Origin: Psychrobacter immobilis
Lineage (GTDB): Bacteria > Pseudomonadota > Gammaproteobacteria > Pseudomonadales > Moraxellaceae
Reading direction: 5' to 3'
DNA: 64,000 nucleotides
Assembly (NCBI RefSeq): GCF_904846285.1
Contig: NZ_CAJHAD010000003.1
Coordinates: 1 to 64,000 of the forward strand
A program made the position numbers and the translations under genes. Of the stretch, positions 36,577 to 46,704 are shown piece after piece; within the stretch, counting starts at the first letter, position 1, and the number at the start of each line of letters is the position of its first letter. The notes beneath the pieces are model-generated. The model worked only from the letters and a program-made list of their open reading frames with translations, ran no database searches and was not told where the DNA came from.

Positions 36577-37799
36577 GCCAACATAACAACCTTATATACT
36601 TAGATTATGCCGCCACCACGCCAGTTGCTAAGTCAGTCGCTGCCAAGATGAGCGAATATCTGACGGTAGACGGCATCTTTGGTAATCCAGCATCACGCTC
36701 ACATGGCTATGGCTGGCAAGCAGAAGAAGCGGTAGAAACGGCTCGTCAGCAAGTGGCTGAAGCGATTAATGCGGATCCACGCGAAATCGTCTTTACCTCT
36801 GGCGCGACAGAATCAGATAACTTAGCCATTAAAGGCGCAGCACATTTTTATCAGTCTCGTGGCAAACATATTATTACCAGTAAAATTGAGCATAAAGCCG
36901 TATTAGATACCTGCCGCGAGCTTGAGCAAGAAGGTTTCGAGATTACTTATCTTGAGCCTCAGCCAAGCACCGGTTTGATTTTACCAGAGCAAGTGAAAGA
37001 AGCCCTACGTGATGATACGATTTTAGTATCATTGATGATGGTGAATAATGAGCTTGGTACGATTACTGATGTTGCGGCGATTGGTGAGATTACTCGCGAA
37101 GCCGGCGTTATCTTTCATGTCGATGGTGCGCAGTCAGTTGGTAAAGTATTGGTCGACCTTGAAAAGATGAAAATTGACTTAATGAGTTTCTCAGGTCATA
37201 AAGCTTATGGTCCTAAAGGTATCGGCGCATTATTTGTCAGCCGTAAGCCTCGTGTTCGCCTAAAAGCGGAGCAGCATGGCGGTGGTCATGAGCGCGGTAT
37301 GCGTTCAGGTACATTGCCGACGCATCAAATCGTTGGTATCGGTGCCGCATTTGCTTTAGCCAATGAGCGCTATGCAGAAGACCATACTCACGCAGCAAAA
37401 TTACGTCAAAAGCTGTGGGACGGTCTACAAGATATCGAAGAGATTTATCTAAACGGTGATTTAGAAAACAGCGTACCAAATATCGTAAATATCAGCTTTA
37501 ACTTCGTTGAAGGCGAGTCACTCATGATGTCGCTAAAAGACTTAGCGGTATCATCAGGTTCCGCCTGTACCTCAGCCACGCTTGAGCCATCATACGTATT
37601 GCGTGCTATTGGTCGCCCAGATGAATTGGCACATAGCTCAATCCGCTTTAGCTTTGGTCGTTATACCACTGAAGCAGACATTGATACAGTCATCAAGCAG
37701 ATGCATGAAGCGGTTGATAAATTACGTGCCCTATCTCCTCTTTGGGATATGTATCAAGAAGGCGTTGATTTAGACTCGGTAGAATGGTCTGAGCATTAA
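36573..37799 (+). CDS. iscS: Cysteine desulfurase IscS
   Basis: A 408-residue PLP enzyme that takes sulfur from cysteine and delivers it to IscU and tRNA-modifying partners. The ATG at 36573 overlaps the iscR stop and gives the family start [21 protein letters not shown]-binding Lys210 lies in [12 protein letters not shown]. The persulfide-forming Cys332 lies in [14 protein letters not shown], the length of loop typical of IscS. The open frame upstream (to 36411) overlaps iscR in another frame and is not used. Confidence 0.97.
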   Translation: MSQHNNLIYLDYAATTPVAKSVAAKMSEYLTVDGIFGNPASRSHGYGWQAEEAVETARQQVAEAINADPREIVFTSGATESDNLAIKGAAHFYQSRGKHIITSKIEHKAVLDTCRELEQEGFEITYLEPQPSTGLILPEQVKEALRDDTILVSLMMVNNELGTITDVAAIGEITREAGVIFHVDGAQSVGKVLVDLEKMKIDLMSFSGHKAYGPKGIGALFVSRKPRVRLKAEQHGGGHERGMRSGTLPTHQIVGIGAAFALANERYAEDHTHAAKLRQKLWDGLQDIEEIYLNGDLENSVPNIVNISFNFVEGESLMMSLKDLAVSSGSACTSATLEPSYVLRAIGRPDELAHSSIRFSFGRYTTEADIDTVIKQMHEAVDKLRALSPLWDMYQEGVDLDSVEWSEH

Positions 37800-38022
37800 T
37801 ATTTATCAGTAAAACCTTTAATAGTTAAAACGTCTAATGGTTATCAAATATAACCATTATGATAAACAATTAATCATACATTTAGTTTTTATAAATACAG
37901 TTTTATGAACGACATGTTTGACCCCAATTATCGATGAGTAGATAACCATTTAGCGTTAGTAAGTGACTGATTCATTTTCATCGTCTAACTACCTACTCAT
38001 CACCTAACTAGGAGAAAACCCC

Positions 38023-38433
38023 ATGGCCTATAGTGACCAAGTTATTGATCATTACGAAAACCCACGCAACGTCGGCAATCTTGACAAAAATGCCAAAAAC
38101 GTTGGTACTGGTATGGTCGGAGCCCCAGCTTGTGGTGATGTGATGCGTCTACAAATCCAAGTCGATGACAACGGTATCATCGAAGATGCACGTTTTAAAA
38201 CTTATGGCTGCGGTTCAGCAATTGCATCAAGCTCACTCGTCACCGAGTGGTTAAAAGGCAAAAGCTTGGATCAAGCTGGCGAGATTAAGAACAGCCACAT
38301 TGCTGAAGAATTGGCATTGCCACCAGTAAAAGTTCATTGCTCTGTACTTGCAGAAGACGCCATTAAAGCCGCGATTAGCGACTATAAAGGTAAGCATAAC
38401 GCTGCTGCTGTAACAGAAGAAGCAACCAGCTAA
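38023..38433 (+). CDS. iscU: Iron-sulfur scaffold protein IscU
   Basis: A 136-residue scaffold on which [2Fe-2S] clusters are built before transfer. Ligands are Cys37 with Asp39 (GAPACGDVM), Cys63 (YGCGSA) and His105-Cys106 (KVHCSVLAEDA). The LPPVKVHC loop is the site recognised by HscA. Start ATG follows an AGGAG. It lies 223 bp after iscS, an unusually wide gap for the cluster, and is followed by strong hairpins. Confidence 0.97.
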   Translation: MAYSDQVIDHYENPRNVGNLDKNAKNVGTGMVGAPACGDVMRLQIQVDDNGIIEDARFKTYGCGSAIASSSLVTEWLKGKSLDQAGEIKNSHIAEELALPPVKVHCSVLAEDAIKAAISDYKGKHNAAAVTEEATS

Positions 38434-38468
38434 GCTAATTTAGAGCGTATGCGCTTATTAATGTAGTA

Positions 38469-38557
38469 AGCGTTAGTAGCCAAATTTCAGTAGCAATACT
38501 TTAATAGCAGTATTTTAGCAAAAGCCATGAGCAGTAACGTTAGAAGCTACTAACGCT
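38469..38557 (+). repeat. Long-range 12-bp inverted repeat after iscU
   Basis: AGCGTTAGTAGC (38469-38480) is exactly complementary to GCTACTAACGCT (38546-38557). The intervening sequence contains a smaller AATACT/AGTATT hairpin. It could protect the iscRSU 3' end from decay. Confidence 0.5.
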
Positions 38558-38560
38558 AAT

Positions 38561-38596
38561 AAGGTGACAATAACGCTCATGTAATTGTCACCTTTT
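38561..38596 (+). terminator. Terminator-like hairpin between iscU and iscA
   Basis: AAGGTGACAAT and ATTGTCACCTT form a perfect 11-bp stem with a 12-base loop, followed by TT and a T-rich tract. It would end or attenuate the iscRSU transcript before iscA. Confidence 0.7.
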
Positions 38597-38736
38597 ATTT
38601 ATTTTTTAATGCTTTATTTACAGAATATTATTCACAACGCTTTATTAGCACTATGTTATTAGTATCATGGTTTATATAAAAAAAGCATTTTACGTGAATT
38701 ATTATTATCGACTTTTGATAGTCAATGGGAGTTGGC

Positions 38737-39057
38737 ATGATTGAAATGACAGAACGCGCCGCTCAGCATGTTCGAGATTTTTTGGACAATCGCGGTAAAG
38801 GTGAAGGCATTCGAGTGGGTATCCGCACAGCGGGTTGCTCAGGCTTGGCTTATGTCCTAGAGTTTGTTGACACACCTGACGAAAATGATACCCGTTATGA
38901 AAGTCTTGGCGTTAATATTTTTATTGACCCTAAAAGCTTGGTCTATTTAGATGGCTTATTAATGGATTATGAAAAAGAAGGTCTTAACGAAGGCTTCAAA
39001 TTCACCAATCCCAATCAAAAAGGTGAATGTGGTTGTGGTGAATCGTTTACGGTTTAA
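38737..39057 (+). CDS. iscA: Iron-sulfur assembly protein IscA
   Basis: A 106-residue A-type carrier that delivers iron-sulfur clusters to target enzymes. The three ligands are Cys34 (TAGCSGLAY), Cys98 and Cys100 (GECGCGESF). I chose the ATG at 38737 because it gives the family length and GGAG lies six bases upstream; an in-frame ATG at 38725 lies just before that ribosome site. It follows the terminator-like hairpin, so it may be transcribed separately from iscRSU. Confidence 0.95.
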   Translation: MIEMTERAAQHVRDFLDNRGKGEGIRVGIRTAGCSGLAYVLEFVDTPDENDTRYESLGVNIFIDPKSLVYLDGLLMDYEKEGLNEGFKFTNPNQKGECGCGESFTV

Positions 39058-39199
39058 AAATTTAAACGAGAGTGCGCTAAACGATTAACATACAAACGCT
39101 TAGCGCTTAAATACTGATTTTTTTTAAAAATCACTATTTAAAGCGACCATCAAAATAGTAAAGTCCTGACAATAATAAATACAAATGAAGGCAGACGAT

Positions 39200-39793
39200 A
39201 TGACAGACCTTACCTCAGAAGCCCAGTTTGATAACTTCTTTGCCCTATTCGAACAACCTGTACAATTCGCGGTCAATCAAGAGCATCTTGATCAGCAGCT
39301 GCGTCTGCTACAAAAACGCTATCATCCAGATAACTTATCAGTAGCAAATGATAAAAGTGCGGCAGATAGTGCGCAAGCTAAGCAACAATCAGAACAAGCA
39401 TCAGCGCTTATTAACCAAGCTTATCAAACGCTAAGTGTGCCCGATAGTCGTGCCAGCTACTTATTAGATATCGCAGGTCAAGCCCAAAATTTAGAGAATT
39501 CTATTGCCGATTTAGACTTTTTAGAAGATGCGATGGAAATGCGGATAGATTTGGACGACGCTATTGGTGATAAAGACATAGCAACGCTAAAGCAATTACA
39601 TCCGCAGATTACTGAGCGTTTAGCCAAACAATCTGAGCGCTTTAACACCGCTTACCAAAGTCAAGACTGGCAAACCGCGATCGATGCCACGCAAAAGTTA
39701 AAATTCTTAGTAAAGCTAGATGCCGATGTGACCGCAGGACTTGATACAGTGGCCTCTGCTGAACATTCAGATGACGATGATTTATATGTTTAA
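39200..39793 (+). CDS. hscB: Co-chaperone HscB
   Basis: A 197-residue J-domain protein that brings IscU to HscA and stimulates its ATPase. HPD at 42-44 (KRYHPDN) is the J-domain hallmark. The C-terminal three-helix region (FLEDAMEMRIDLDDAIGD) binds IscU. I prefer the ATG at 39200 (AAGG about nine bases upstream) over the in-frame ATG at 39185. It is somewhat longer than E. coli HscB (171), with an insertion after the J motif and an acidic C-terminal tail. Confidence 0.92.
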   Translation: MTDLTSEAQFDNFFALFEQPVQFAVNQEHLDQQLRLLQKRYHPDNLSVANDKSAADSAQAKQQSEQASALINQAYQTLSVPDSRASYLLDIAGQAQNLENSIADLDFLEDAMEMRIDLDDAIGDKDIATLKQLHPQITERLAKQSERFNTAYQSQDWQTAIDATQKLKFLVKLDADVTAGLDTVASAEHSDDDDLYV

Positions 39794-39991
39794 CATCATA
39801 CAAGCTAAATATGCTTAATTTTATAATAGACGGGATTATATAAAGGCATGGTTAAAATAGCTGTCGCTATCCCGTATAATGGCTGCCGTTCATTGTCTTT
39901 AATTATTGCCTTTTAAATTGGGATATTTCTAAGCCCTACTGTTATTGCATTTGTTTTACTTCACTTATTCATTTTATCTTTGAGTTTTCTT

Positions 39992-41869
39992 ATGTCTTTA
40001 TTGCAAATTGCCGAACCCAATCAAAGTGCCCAACCTCACCAGCATCGTTTTGGTCTAGGAATTGACCTTGGCACCACGCGCTCACTGGTTGCTGTGGTAC
40101 GCTCAGGCAAGGCGCAAGTTTTGCAAGCAGCGACAACGACAGATACCTTGTTACCGTCTGTGGTCTACTATCCAAGCACTGGCAACCCACTGGTCGGCTA
40201 TGACGCCCTTGCCCACTTAGCAGATGATCCGAAAAATACGATTATCTCGGCTAAGCGCTTTATGGGTCGTAGCCAAGCAGATATTAAATTCTCTCATCCT
40301 TATGAGTTAAGTGGCAGCAAAGATGCGATGCCAGCGTTTGTGACGGCGCAAGGGGAAGTGTCTCCTGTTGAGGTTTCAGCGCGTATTTTAGCGGCGTTAG
40401 AACAACGTGCCGCAAGTGCTTTGCCCGATGACAGCATACAAGGCGCGGTGATTACTGTGCCAGCGTACTTTGATGAAGCGCAGCGCCAAGCCACTAAAGA
40501 TGCGGCGCAAGCAGCAGGTATCAATGTATTACGCTTATTAAATGAGCCTACCGCTGCGGCGGTCGCTTACGGTCTTGATCAACCTACCGATGACAATACT
40601 GAAAACTACTACTTAATCTACGATTTGGGTGGTGGTACTTTTGATGTGTCTATTTTAAAACTCAGCGATAGCGTATTTGAAGTATTGGCTACGGGCGGCA
40701 ATAGCGCGCTTGGCGGCGATGATATTGACCGCTTATTGACCAATTGGCTGATTAAGCAATTAAACATCGATCCTAAAGACGTAAGTCTGCATGACAAATC
40801 AATACTCGCTCAACAAGCCAAAGCTTATAAGCAAGCATTGACCGATGCTGAGCAAGTTGACATCGATATTGTCGTCAATGAGCAATCTTATCAAGGTGTT
40901 TTAAGCCTTCAAGATTTGATGACTATTGCAGAGCCTGTCAGTCGTCGCACTTTGAGCGTCTGTGAGCAAGTCCTGCGCGATGCCAAGTTATCTGCTGCAG
41001 ACTTAGATGAAGTGATTTTGGTCGGTGGCTCTACGCGTATGCCTGCGGTGCAGCAAGTGGTTGCAGAATTTTTTGCTAAAGAGCCACTTTGCCGTTTAAA
41101 TCCAGATGAGGTAGTCGCTTTAGGGGCAGCACAAACTGCGCATCAATTGGTCAATGGCGATAGTGACAATGGCTTATTATTGCTTGACGTCACGCCGCTA
41201 TCCCTCGGCCTTGAAACGATGGGCGGGCTGGTTGAAGTCCTTATTCCACGCAATACTCCTATTCCAGTCAAAAAACGCCAAGTGTTTACCACCTATCAAG
41301 ATGGTCAAACCGGCATGGTGATTCATGTAGTACAAGGCGAGCGTGAGACGGTAGACAACTGCCGTTCGCTTGGACGCTTTGAGCTTTATGGCATTCCGCC
41401 AATGAAAGCCGGCTTTGCACGTATCGAAGTGACCTTTAGTATTGATGCCAATGGACAGCTAACCGTCAGTGCGCAAGAAACCACTACTAAGACTGAAAGT
41501 AAAATCGAGATTGTGCCATCTTATGGTTTATCTGATGAGCAAAAAGAGCAGCTATTGATTGCCGGCTTTAAATACGCAGAAGAAGATAAAAATGCGCGCT
41601 CTTTAATTGAGACCAAGGTAGAAGCTGAACGTGAATTATTGGCACTACAATCGGCGCTTAATGAGTTTGCAGCATTGATTTCCCCTGAAGAGCAGCAGTC
41701 ATTGGCGCACACTATGCAAGGGCTGCAAACAGCGCTCAGCACTGACGATTTAGCCATAATAGAAACCAAACAAGCCAAATTGAAACCACATAGTGATGCC
41801 TTTGCCGCCCGTATTATGAATCAAAGTGTTAAAGCAAGTATGGCAGGCACCAGTGCCCAAGATTGGTAG
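39992..41869 (+). CDS. hscA: Hsp70-type chaperone HscA
   Basis: A 625-residue specialised Hsp70 that promotes cluster release from IscU. The ATPase domain has GIDLGTTRSLVAVV, the phosphate-2 loop YDLGGGTFDVSIL and the adenosine motif LVGGSTRMPAVQ. The substrate domain begins LLLLDVTPLSLGLETMGG. The N-terminus differs from DnaK, as in all HscA proteins. An ATG at 39992 is preferred; the frame is open upstream to a TTG at 39980. It lies 198 bp downstream of hscB. Confidence 0.96.
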   Translation: MSLLQIAEPNQSAQPHQHRFGLGIDLGTTRSLVAVVRSGKAQVLQAATTTDTLLPSVVYYPSTGNPLVGYDALAHLADDPKNTIISAKRFMGRSQADIKFSHPYELSGSKDAMPAFVTAQGEVSPVEVSARILAALEQRAASALPDDSIQGAVITVPAYFDEAQRQATKDAAQAAGINVLRLLNEPTAAAVAYGLDQPTDDNTENYYLIYDLGGGTFDVSILKLSDSVFEVLATGGNSALGGDDIDRLLTNWLIKQLNIDPKDVSLHDKSILAQQAKAYKQALTDAEQVDIDIVVNEQSYQGVLSLQDLMTIAEPVSRRTLSVCEQVLRDAKLSAADLDEVILVGGSTRMPAVQQVVAEFFAKEPLCRLNPDEVVALGAAQTAHQLVNGDSDNGLLLLDVTPLSLGLETMGGLVEVLIPRNTPIPVKKRQVFTTYQDGQTGMVIHVVQGERETVDNCRSLGRFELYGIPPMKAGFARIEVTFSIDANGQLTVSAQETTTKTESKIEIVPSYGLSDEQKEQLLIAGFKYAEEDKNARSLIETKVEAERELLALQSALNEFAALISPEEQQSLAHTMQGLQTALSTDDLAIIETKQAKLKPHSDAFAARIMNQSVKASMAGTSAQDW

Positions 41870-41968
41870 CAGATACCATTAATAATATACGTTTAAGAAA
41901 CTAACTTAGTTCTTATGCTAGGTTGACCCTTTTCATTTTTTAATTGATTAGCAGCGGACAGATAACTT

Positions 41969-42307
41969 ATGCCAAAAATTACGATATTACCCCATCATGA
42001 AATTTGCCCTGAAGGCACCGAAGTCGAGCTAGAAGCAGGCAGCAACTTATGTAAAGCTTTGCTAGAAAAAGGCATTAAAATTGAACATGCTTGCGAGATG
42101 TCAAAAGCGTGTACCACCTGTCATGTCGTGGTCCGTAAGGGCTTTAACACTTTAGATGAGATGGACGATGTCGAAGCCGATTTGCTAGACCGCGCTTGGG
42201 GCTTAGAGCCTGATTCACGCTTATCATGCCAAGTGATGCTTGAGAATGACGACCTAACTATCGAGATTCCTAAATACACGTTAAACCATGCTAAAGAAAA
42301 TCACTAA
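41969..42307 (+). CDS. fdx: ISC [2Fe-2S] ferredoxin
   Basis: A 112-residue adrenodoxin-type ferredoxin that supplies electrons for cluster assembly. Ligands Cys42, Cys48, Cys51 and Cys87 (CEMSKACTTC, LSCQV) are at the same positions as in E. coli Fdx. It is the last gene of the cluster and ends at a strong terminator. No iscX follows, unlike E. coli. Confidence 0.96.
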   Translation: MPKITILPHHEICPEGTEVELEAGSNLCKALLEKGIKIEHACEMSKACTTCHVVVRKGFNTLDEMDDVEADLLDRAWGLEPDSRLSCQVMLENDDLTIEIPKYTLNHAKENH

Positions 42308-42330
42308 ATAATAACGTATAAATTTAAACT

Positions 42331-42364
42331 AAAAAATCCAGTTATTCATCATAACTGGATTTTT
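42331..42364 (+). terminator. isc cluster terminator
   Basis: AAAAATCCAGTTAT and ATAACTGGATTTTT form a 14-bp stem with a short loop and T-run, 24 bases past the fdx stop. It may also serve the convergent cyclase gene. Confidence 0.87.
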
Positions 42365-42459
42365 CTTTTTATAAGTGCGACATTCTGCGCGCAATTTTAA
42401 CTCGCCTTTTTTAAATGCTCATTTTCTATAAATGCATCCAAGTCGAAATCAATCTTTGC

Positions 42460-43887
42460 TTAATTATGATTAGCATTTTCTTGCTTACTTGCTGCTATTA
42501 TCTCAAGCGCGATTGCTTTCTCTTGTTGTTCGATACGTTCGAGCGCAAGATTTAGACGATCTCGAATGTCTTGATAATCGTTATCTTGCATGTCTCGAAA
42601 GTTTAGATGCAAGTTAAAACCTGGTAGCGTATGGTCAACCCACTTTGATAACTGGCCTTTATTTTCATCAGGGTCAAGTACTTGCCACGCGCTTACTTTA
42701 TTATCAAAACCTTTTAGCTGAAAAGCACCGGCATATTCACAATCGTAATCATGCGAGATATAGTCATGTGTACTTTCGCTAATGAATATCTGCCCTTTAG
42801 CAGCAACGGCCTCAAGCCTTGATGCAAGGTTGGCCTCTTTACCAATCAGCGTATAGCTTAGACGATTATTACTACCAAAGTTACCGACATGACAGTAGCC
42901 AGTGGTAATACCAATACGGATATACAAACCCTCAAAGCCCAATAGACGCCATTTTTGCCGCAAGGTGCGCATCTCACGGCGCATATCTATCGCCATTGCG
43001 ACACAATCAAGCGCATCTTGACGCGGTCCACGGCTATTTGGTTCACCGAAAAAACATGCCATTCCATCGCCAATAAACTTATCCAGTACCGCCCCATGTT
43101 TATTGGCAATTAACGTCATACAGTGCATATAAGTATTTAAAATATCCGCCAAATTATCCGCGCTCAAACTATCTGACAATTCAGTAAAGCCAACAATATC
43201 TGAAAACATAATCGTTAGCTTGGCACGTTTATTTTCGACGCTAACAGGGCTATCAGATTTGACGATTGGCTCCCAAACTTGCGGCGGGACAAAACGCGTC
43301 AATTTATTAATCACAGAAACCATGGTATTTAGACGCCCAACCGCTTGCTGCGCTCGAGCTTCATAGTTTATATAATCATGATAAACGTGGCGAAAATGAC
43401 ACAATATCACAATCATACTGGCCAATAAGACGACAGGTGTAACTAAGCTGTCGTGACAATCGATCTCAGCGCTACTTAACGTGACGCTGACATAATAAAA
43501 AACAATCATCGTCACTACTGAAACAGCTATAAGCTTTAGATGATTTTCAGGACTACTGAGAATAACGCGCAGACCAATGAGTGCTGCTAGACTGAGTGCA
43601 ATCACCGCACAGAACTGTATCGAACCAATGACCACTGACAATAAAATGATGACAATATTAGAAGTCCAAAAACTGCTTTGGCGACGATAGTTATAAATTA
43701 AAATCATCAAACTAGGCAGACAGACAATGACAGCCAGCGCCATTGAAGTTGCACTAAAATTAAAATGCACAGCGAGCAAGATGACTGTCAGTATTAAAAC
43801 GAAGATTTCTGGATAATCGAACTGATAGGTCTTACTATCGCTATCCTTTACAGGAGTCTTTGGGCGTGATGCTTCTACAAGTGCCAT
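42460..43887 (-). CDS. Membrane class III adenylate/guanylate cyclase
   Basis: A 475-residue protein. Residues about 28-170 hold five to six hydrophobic helices forming a membrane sensor region, similar in plan to MASE-type domains. A linker then leads to a class III cyclase catalytic domain (about 220-410). The two metal-binding aspartates are Asp230 (FSDIVGFT) and Asp274 (IGDGMACFFGEP). YTLIGKEANLASRLE contains the transition-state Asn and Arg. A C-terminal extension of about 65 residues ends in a coiled-coil-like segment. By analogy with Pseudomonas CyaB it probably makes cAMP, but substrate choice cannot be settled by eye. Confidence 0.87.
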   Translation of the reverse strand: MALVEASRPKTPVKDSDSKTYQFDYPEIFVLILTVILLAVHFNFSATSMALAVIVCLPSLMILIYNYRRQSSFWTSNIVIILLSVVIGSIQFCAVIALSLAALIGLRVILSSPENHLKLIAVSVVTMIVFYYVSVTLSSAEIDCHDSLVTPVVLLASMIVILCHFRHVYHDYINYEARAQQAVGRLNTMVSVINKLTRFVPPQVWEPIVKSDSPVSVENKRAKLTIMFSDIVGFTELSDSLSADNLADILNTYMHCMTLIANKHGAVLDKFIGDGMACFFGEPNSRGPRQDALDCVAMAIDMRREMRTLRQKWRLLGFEGLYIRIGITTGYCHVGNFGSNNRLSYTLIGKEANLASRLEAVAAKGQIFISESTHDYISHDYDCEYAGAFQLKGFDNKVSAWQVLDPDENKGQLSKWVDHTLPGFNLHLNFRDMQDNDYQDIRDRLNLALERIEQQEKAIALEIIAASKQENANHN

Positions 43888-44225
43888 GGTCGATATTCGC
43901 CTAAAGAAAAACCATCAGGAATTTAAATAAAAATAAGGTTTATATCATCATTCGTGCTTTAGACAATACTTGCCTTTATAAACCATTGATAATATAAGTA
44001 GATAGTAAATCTATACATTATACTGCCTTATTCCTATCGAACCTAGGTTACTGGTAAGAAAAAGCATACCACTGGTCGCTTATTGGTTTGAAAAGCGGTT
44101 TAAAGTTAACGGTTAATAGAGATGATTTAAGCGAATAACAGTGACAAAAATGAAAAAGCCAGATAATTGCTATCTGGCTTTTTTATATGTAAAGATTAAG
44201 TGGAAAATGAAGCTATAAAAATTGG
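43888..44225. other. Region between ceramidase and cyclase genes
   Basis: About 340 bp. It contains the ceramidase terminator (44153-44183) and the upstream region of the cyclase gene on the minus strand. No gene was seen. Confidence 0.5.
44153..44183 (-). terminator. Ceramidase gene terminator
   Basis: AAAAAGCCAGATA and TATCTGGCTTTTT form a perfect 13-bp stem with a five-base loop, about 43 bases past the minus-strand stop. Confidence 0.87.
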
Positions 44226-46466
44226 TTATTGAACGATAAAGCTATTAGAAACGCCTGAATACGGCTTGATTTTATGCGTCCAACCATTTTTCCAGTCGCC
44301 TTGATGGGTCAATCGATAAGTACCCGCTGGGGTATCGTTACTGATTCGCCAATCAATAATGGCTTTACTATAAGCCGCCCCTTCACGCTTCCAAGTATAG
44401 GTGGTATCAAAATCGCTATCACTTAAATAATCGACCCACTGACCATTCTCAAAACGCTGCACCTTTAAAAAACTGTCTTCGGTGCGTAGATTGTTTTTAG
44501 GGTGAGCGCCGCGGAATACGGCTGTGGCAACCTGACCTTTTTGATAACTGACTTTGGGCTGAGTAAGGGTTTGCCCCCAACTTTGTTTTAAAGGCTTATC
44601 GTCAAATACCACGCCTGGGCGCTCATTAAACGATTTACCTGAGCGATCAGGCGGTGTGGCATTGTCATAAACCTCGATACCATCACGCAGCGCTTCGGCC
44701 AGTTGGGTATATTCTTGTATATAAGCAGCGGCTTGATAAGGGCCATACTCGGTAGACGCCCCTTCATAATGCTGGGTGGCAAATTCTTCGCGCGTACTTA
44801 AATAGCCGCTATAGTTATTCGCCAAGCCATTAATAATAACGGTATCGACCCCTGAGTCTTTTAGCTGTGCTAACACCGCGGCGCGCATCCGTCGTCCTAC
44901 CATGGTGGTCGGCTCACCAGGAATAGCAACGAGGGCGATATTACCGATACGCATCAGCTGAACAGGTTGCTGAGTATTAATCCAGCCCCAGCTACCCGTA
45001 GGTAATAATACTTGTTTCTCAGCCTGACAATCATCTTGACTGACAGTTGAAACAATGCCAAACGCGCCGCGCGTTAAGCTTCCTAAAAAGGATTGATCCA
45101 CTTTATTAATATCGTCATTAATGCGGAAGTTTTCTCGCGTCATACCCTCATACATACCGGGTATGTTCGATGGCCCATTCTCGCCGCCAGCAGCAAAGGA
45201 GTAACCACGAGCTGGCATACATAGAACTTTATTGCCCGCGCCATTGGTGAATTTACCATCGACTTGGTAGCCCTTTAAATCAACCCAGCGCGCGCGTACG
45301 TCTACTGGACCAGCAACGGGCGCACCTTGATTCCAAAGCTCGACCGCCTTATCAAGCTGCAGTTGCCCATCACGCCTGACATTTTCCCACTCATTGTCAC
45401 TACCTTGATAGCCAGGTTTTGAGTTGGCATTGCCACCTGCGGCCAGTACATCACCCTCATCCGCATTGGCAAAAGCTGCGACAAACGGCTTGTCTGATTT
45501 TCCAGTAAAGATCTTTTCTGCGCCGCGTTGGGCAAAGCCTTTATTGTCAGCGCTTAGATGCATAAATTGATTACTAAAGCTGGTTGGATGCAGTGCAAAC
45601 CAATTAATCAGACCAACTGGTGTACCATCGGCAGCATTTAGGCGCAGCTGAGTCATGGTCTCATTGACATTACTATCAAAGTCTTTTGCATCAACATTAT
45701 TGTTATAAGCAAACTCTGAGCGATTGAGTGTCGCACCTTTTAGCTCGCCTTGCGCCAAAGAGAGTGTTCCTGGCGTCAAGGTATCGTGAGCACGCTTAAT
45801 CGAGGTGACAATGCCATTAACGATAGCATTGAAGTTTTGGCTGCTATAGCCTGATAGCGTATCATCAGTACTGGCAATTTGATAAAGCTGTTGATGCGAG
45901 TAACCGGCATTGCCCACATGAGTATGAGTGGCGGTAAGCATGACGTTATCATCGTTATATAGCTCGCCGTAGTTCTTTTGCAGGCGTTTGATGACTTCAA
46001 GCTTTACCGCGGTAAACATCGCGCCCATATCTGCTGATACATATACGACGCGTTTGCCCTCATTTTTATCCGCTTCGCCGATAATAAAAGCATGAGAGTA
46101 TAAGCGGTCGTTAATACCTTGTACCACTTGACCAGAAGCATAACCAAACATGCCAGTTTCGGCAGCCGCACCGGTGATATCTGCCTTACCGCTACCAACG
46201 AGATACTGACTTGTCGGCATTCCTCTCATAGACATGGCAGAGGCGCTATGATTTAACGTGACAGAGCTGTCTGATGCTGAGGTATTTTCGGTAATGGTTT
46301 GCCCTGAATCGGACTGTATGGATACTGACTGTGTTGAGTCAGCCTGTAATGAAGCAGCTTCAGTTGAATCCGTATCACAGGCCGTTAAACCGAGAGCGGC
46401 GGTACAAATTGAGATGAGTAACATAGAAGGTCGTAGTAATGGGGATGCAATAGAGGAAGTAGCCAT
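44226..46466 (-). CDS. Lipoprotein neutral ceramidase
   Basis: A 746-residue neutral/alkaline non-lysosomal ceramidase that hydrolyses ceramide to sphingosine and fatty acid. The signal peptide ends with the lipobox GLTAC (Cys30), followed by a Ser/Asp/Thr-rich linker. Conserved segments include GKADITGAAAETGMFGY, the zinc-site THTHVGNAGYSH, NWFALHPTSFSNQ with the likely nucleophile serine region, and AIPGEPTTMVGRRMR. The C-terminal Ig-like ceramidase domain begins about residue 590. AAGGAT sits before the ATG. Most bacterial members are secreted; lipid anchoring here suggests it acts on ceramide at the cell surface or periplasm. The natural source of ceramide is not indicated. Confidence 0.92.
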   Translation of the reverse strand: MATSSIASPLLRPSMLLISICTAALGLTACDTDSTEAASLQADSTQSVSIQSDSGQTITENTSASDSSVTLNHSASAMSMRGMPTSQYLVGSGKADITGAAAETGMFGYASGQVVQGINDRLYSHAFIIGEADKNEGKRVVYVSADMGAMFTAVKLEVIKRLQKNYGELYNDDNVMLTATHTHVGNAGYSHQQLYQIASTDDTLSGYSSQNFNAIVNGIVTSIKRAHDTLTPGTLSLAQGELKGATLNRSEFAYNNNVDAKDFDSNVNETMTQLRLNAADGTPVGLINWFALHPTSFSNQFMHLSADNKGFAQRGAEKIFTGKSDKPFVAAFANADEGDVLAAGGNANSKPGYQGSDNEWENVRRDGQLQLDKAVELWNQGAPVAGPVDVRARWVDLKGYQVDGKFTNGAGNKVLCMPARGYSFAAGGENGPSNIPGMYEGMTRENFRINDDINKVDQSFLGSLTRGAFGIVSTVSQDDCQAEKQVLLPTGSWGWINTQQPVQLMRIGNIALVAIPGEPTTMVGRRMRAAVLAQLKDSGVDTVIINGLANNYSGYLSTREEFATQHYEGASTEYGPYQAAAYIQEYTQLAEALRDGIEVYDNATPPDRSGKSFNERPGVVFDDKPLKQSWGQTLTQPKVSYQKGQVATAVFRGAHPKNNLRTEDSFLKVQRFENGQWVDYLSDSDFDTTYTWKREGAAYSKAIIDWRISNDTPAGTYRLTHQGDWKNGWTHKIKPYSGVSNSFIVQ

Positions 46467-46704
46467 CTGTTATCCTTAACATAGAGTGAAATCTCAGACT
46501 GAAAGGTTTCAATCCAAGACTAAATACCTCGAAGCTTTTCCAATGCGCTAAATCAAGCTTACTGTTTAATACGCAAAAAAAACGGCTGCGAGCAGATAAG
46601 TTGGCTATATCCATTTAACCAACCCACTCTCTAATATAATGAATAACAGACAAATGTAAAACACTTTATGGTTAAAACGACTTAAATACTCGTTTAACGC
46701 TTGA

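Larger units (their letters stand above)
38434..38736. other. Structured iscU-iscA intergenic region
   Basis: About 300 bp dividing the isc cluster. It contains the inverted repeat at 38469-38557, the terminator-like hairpin at 38561-38596, and an AT-rich stretch (38597-38710) that could hold a second promoter. Confidence 0.5.
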
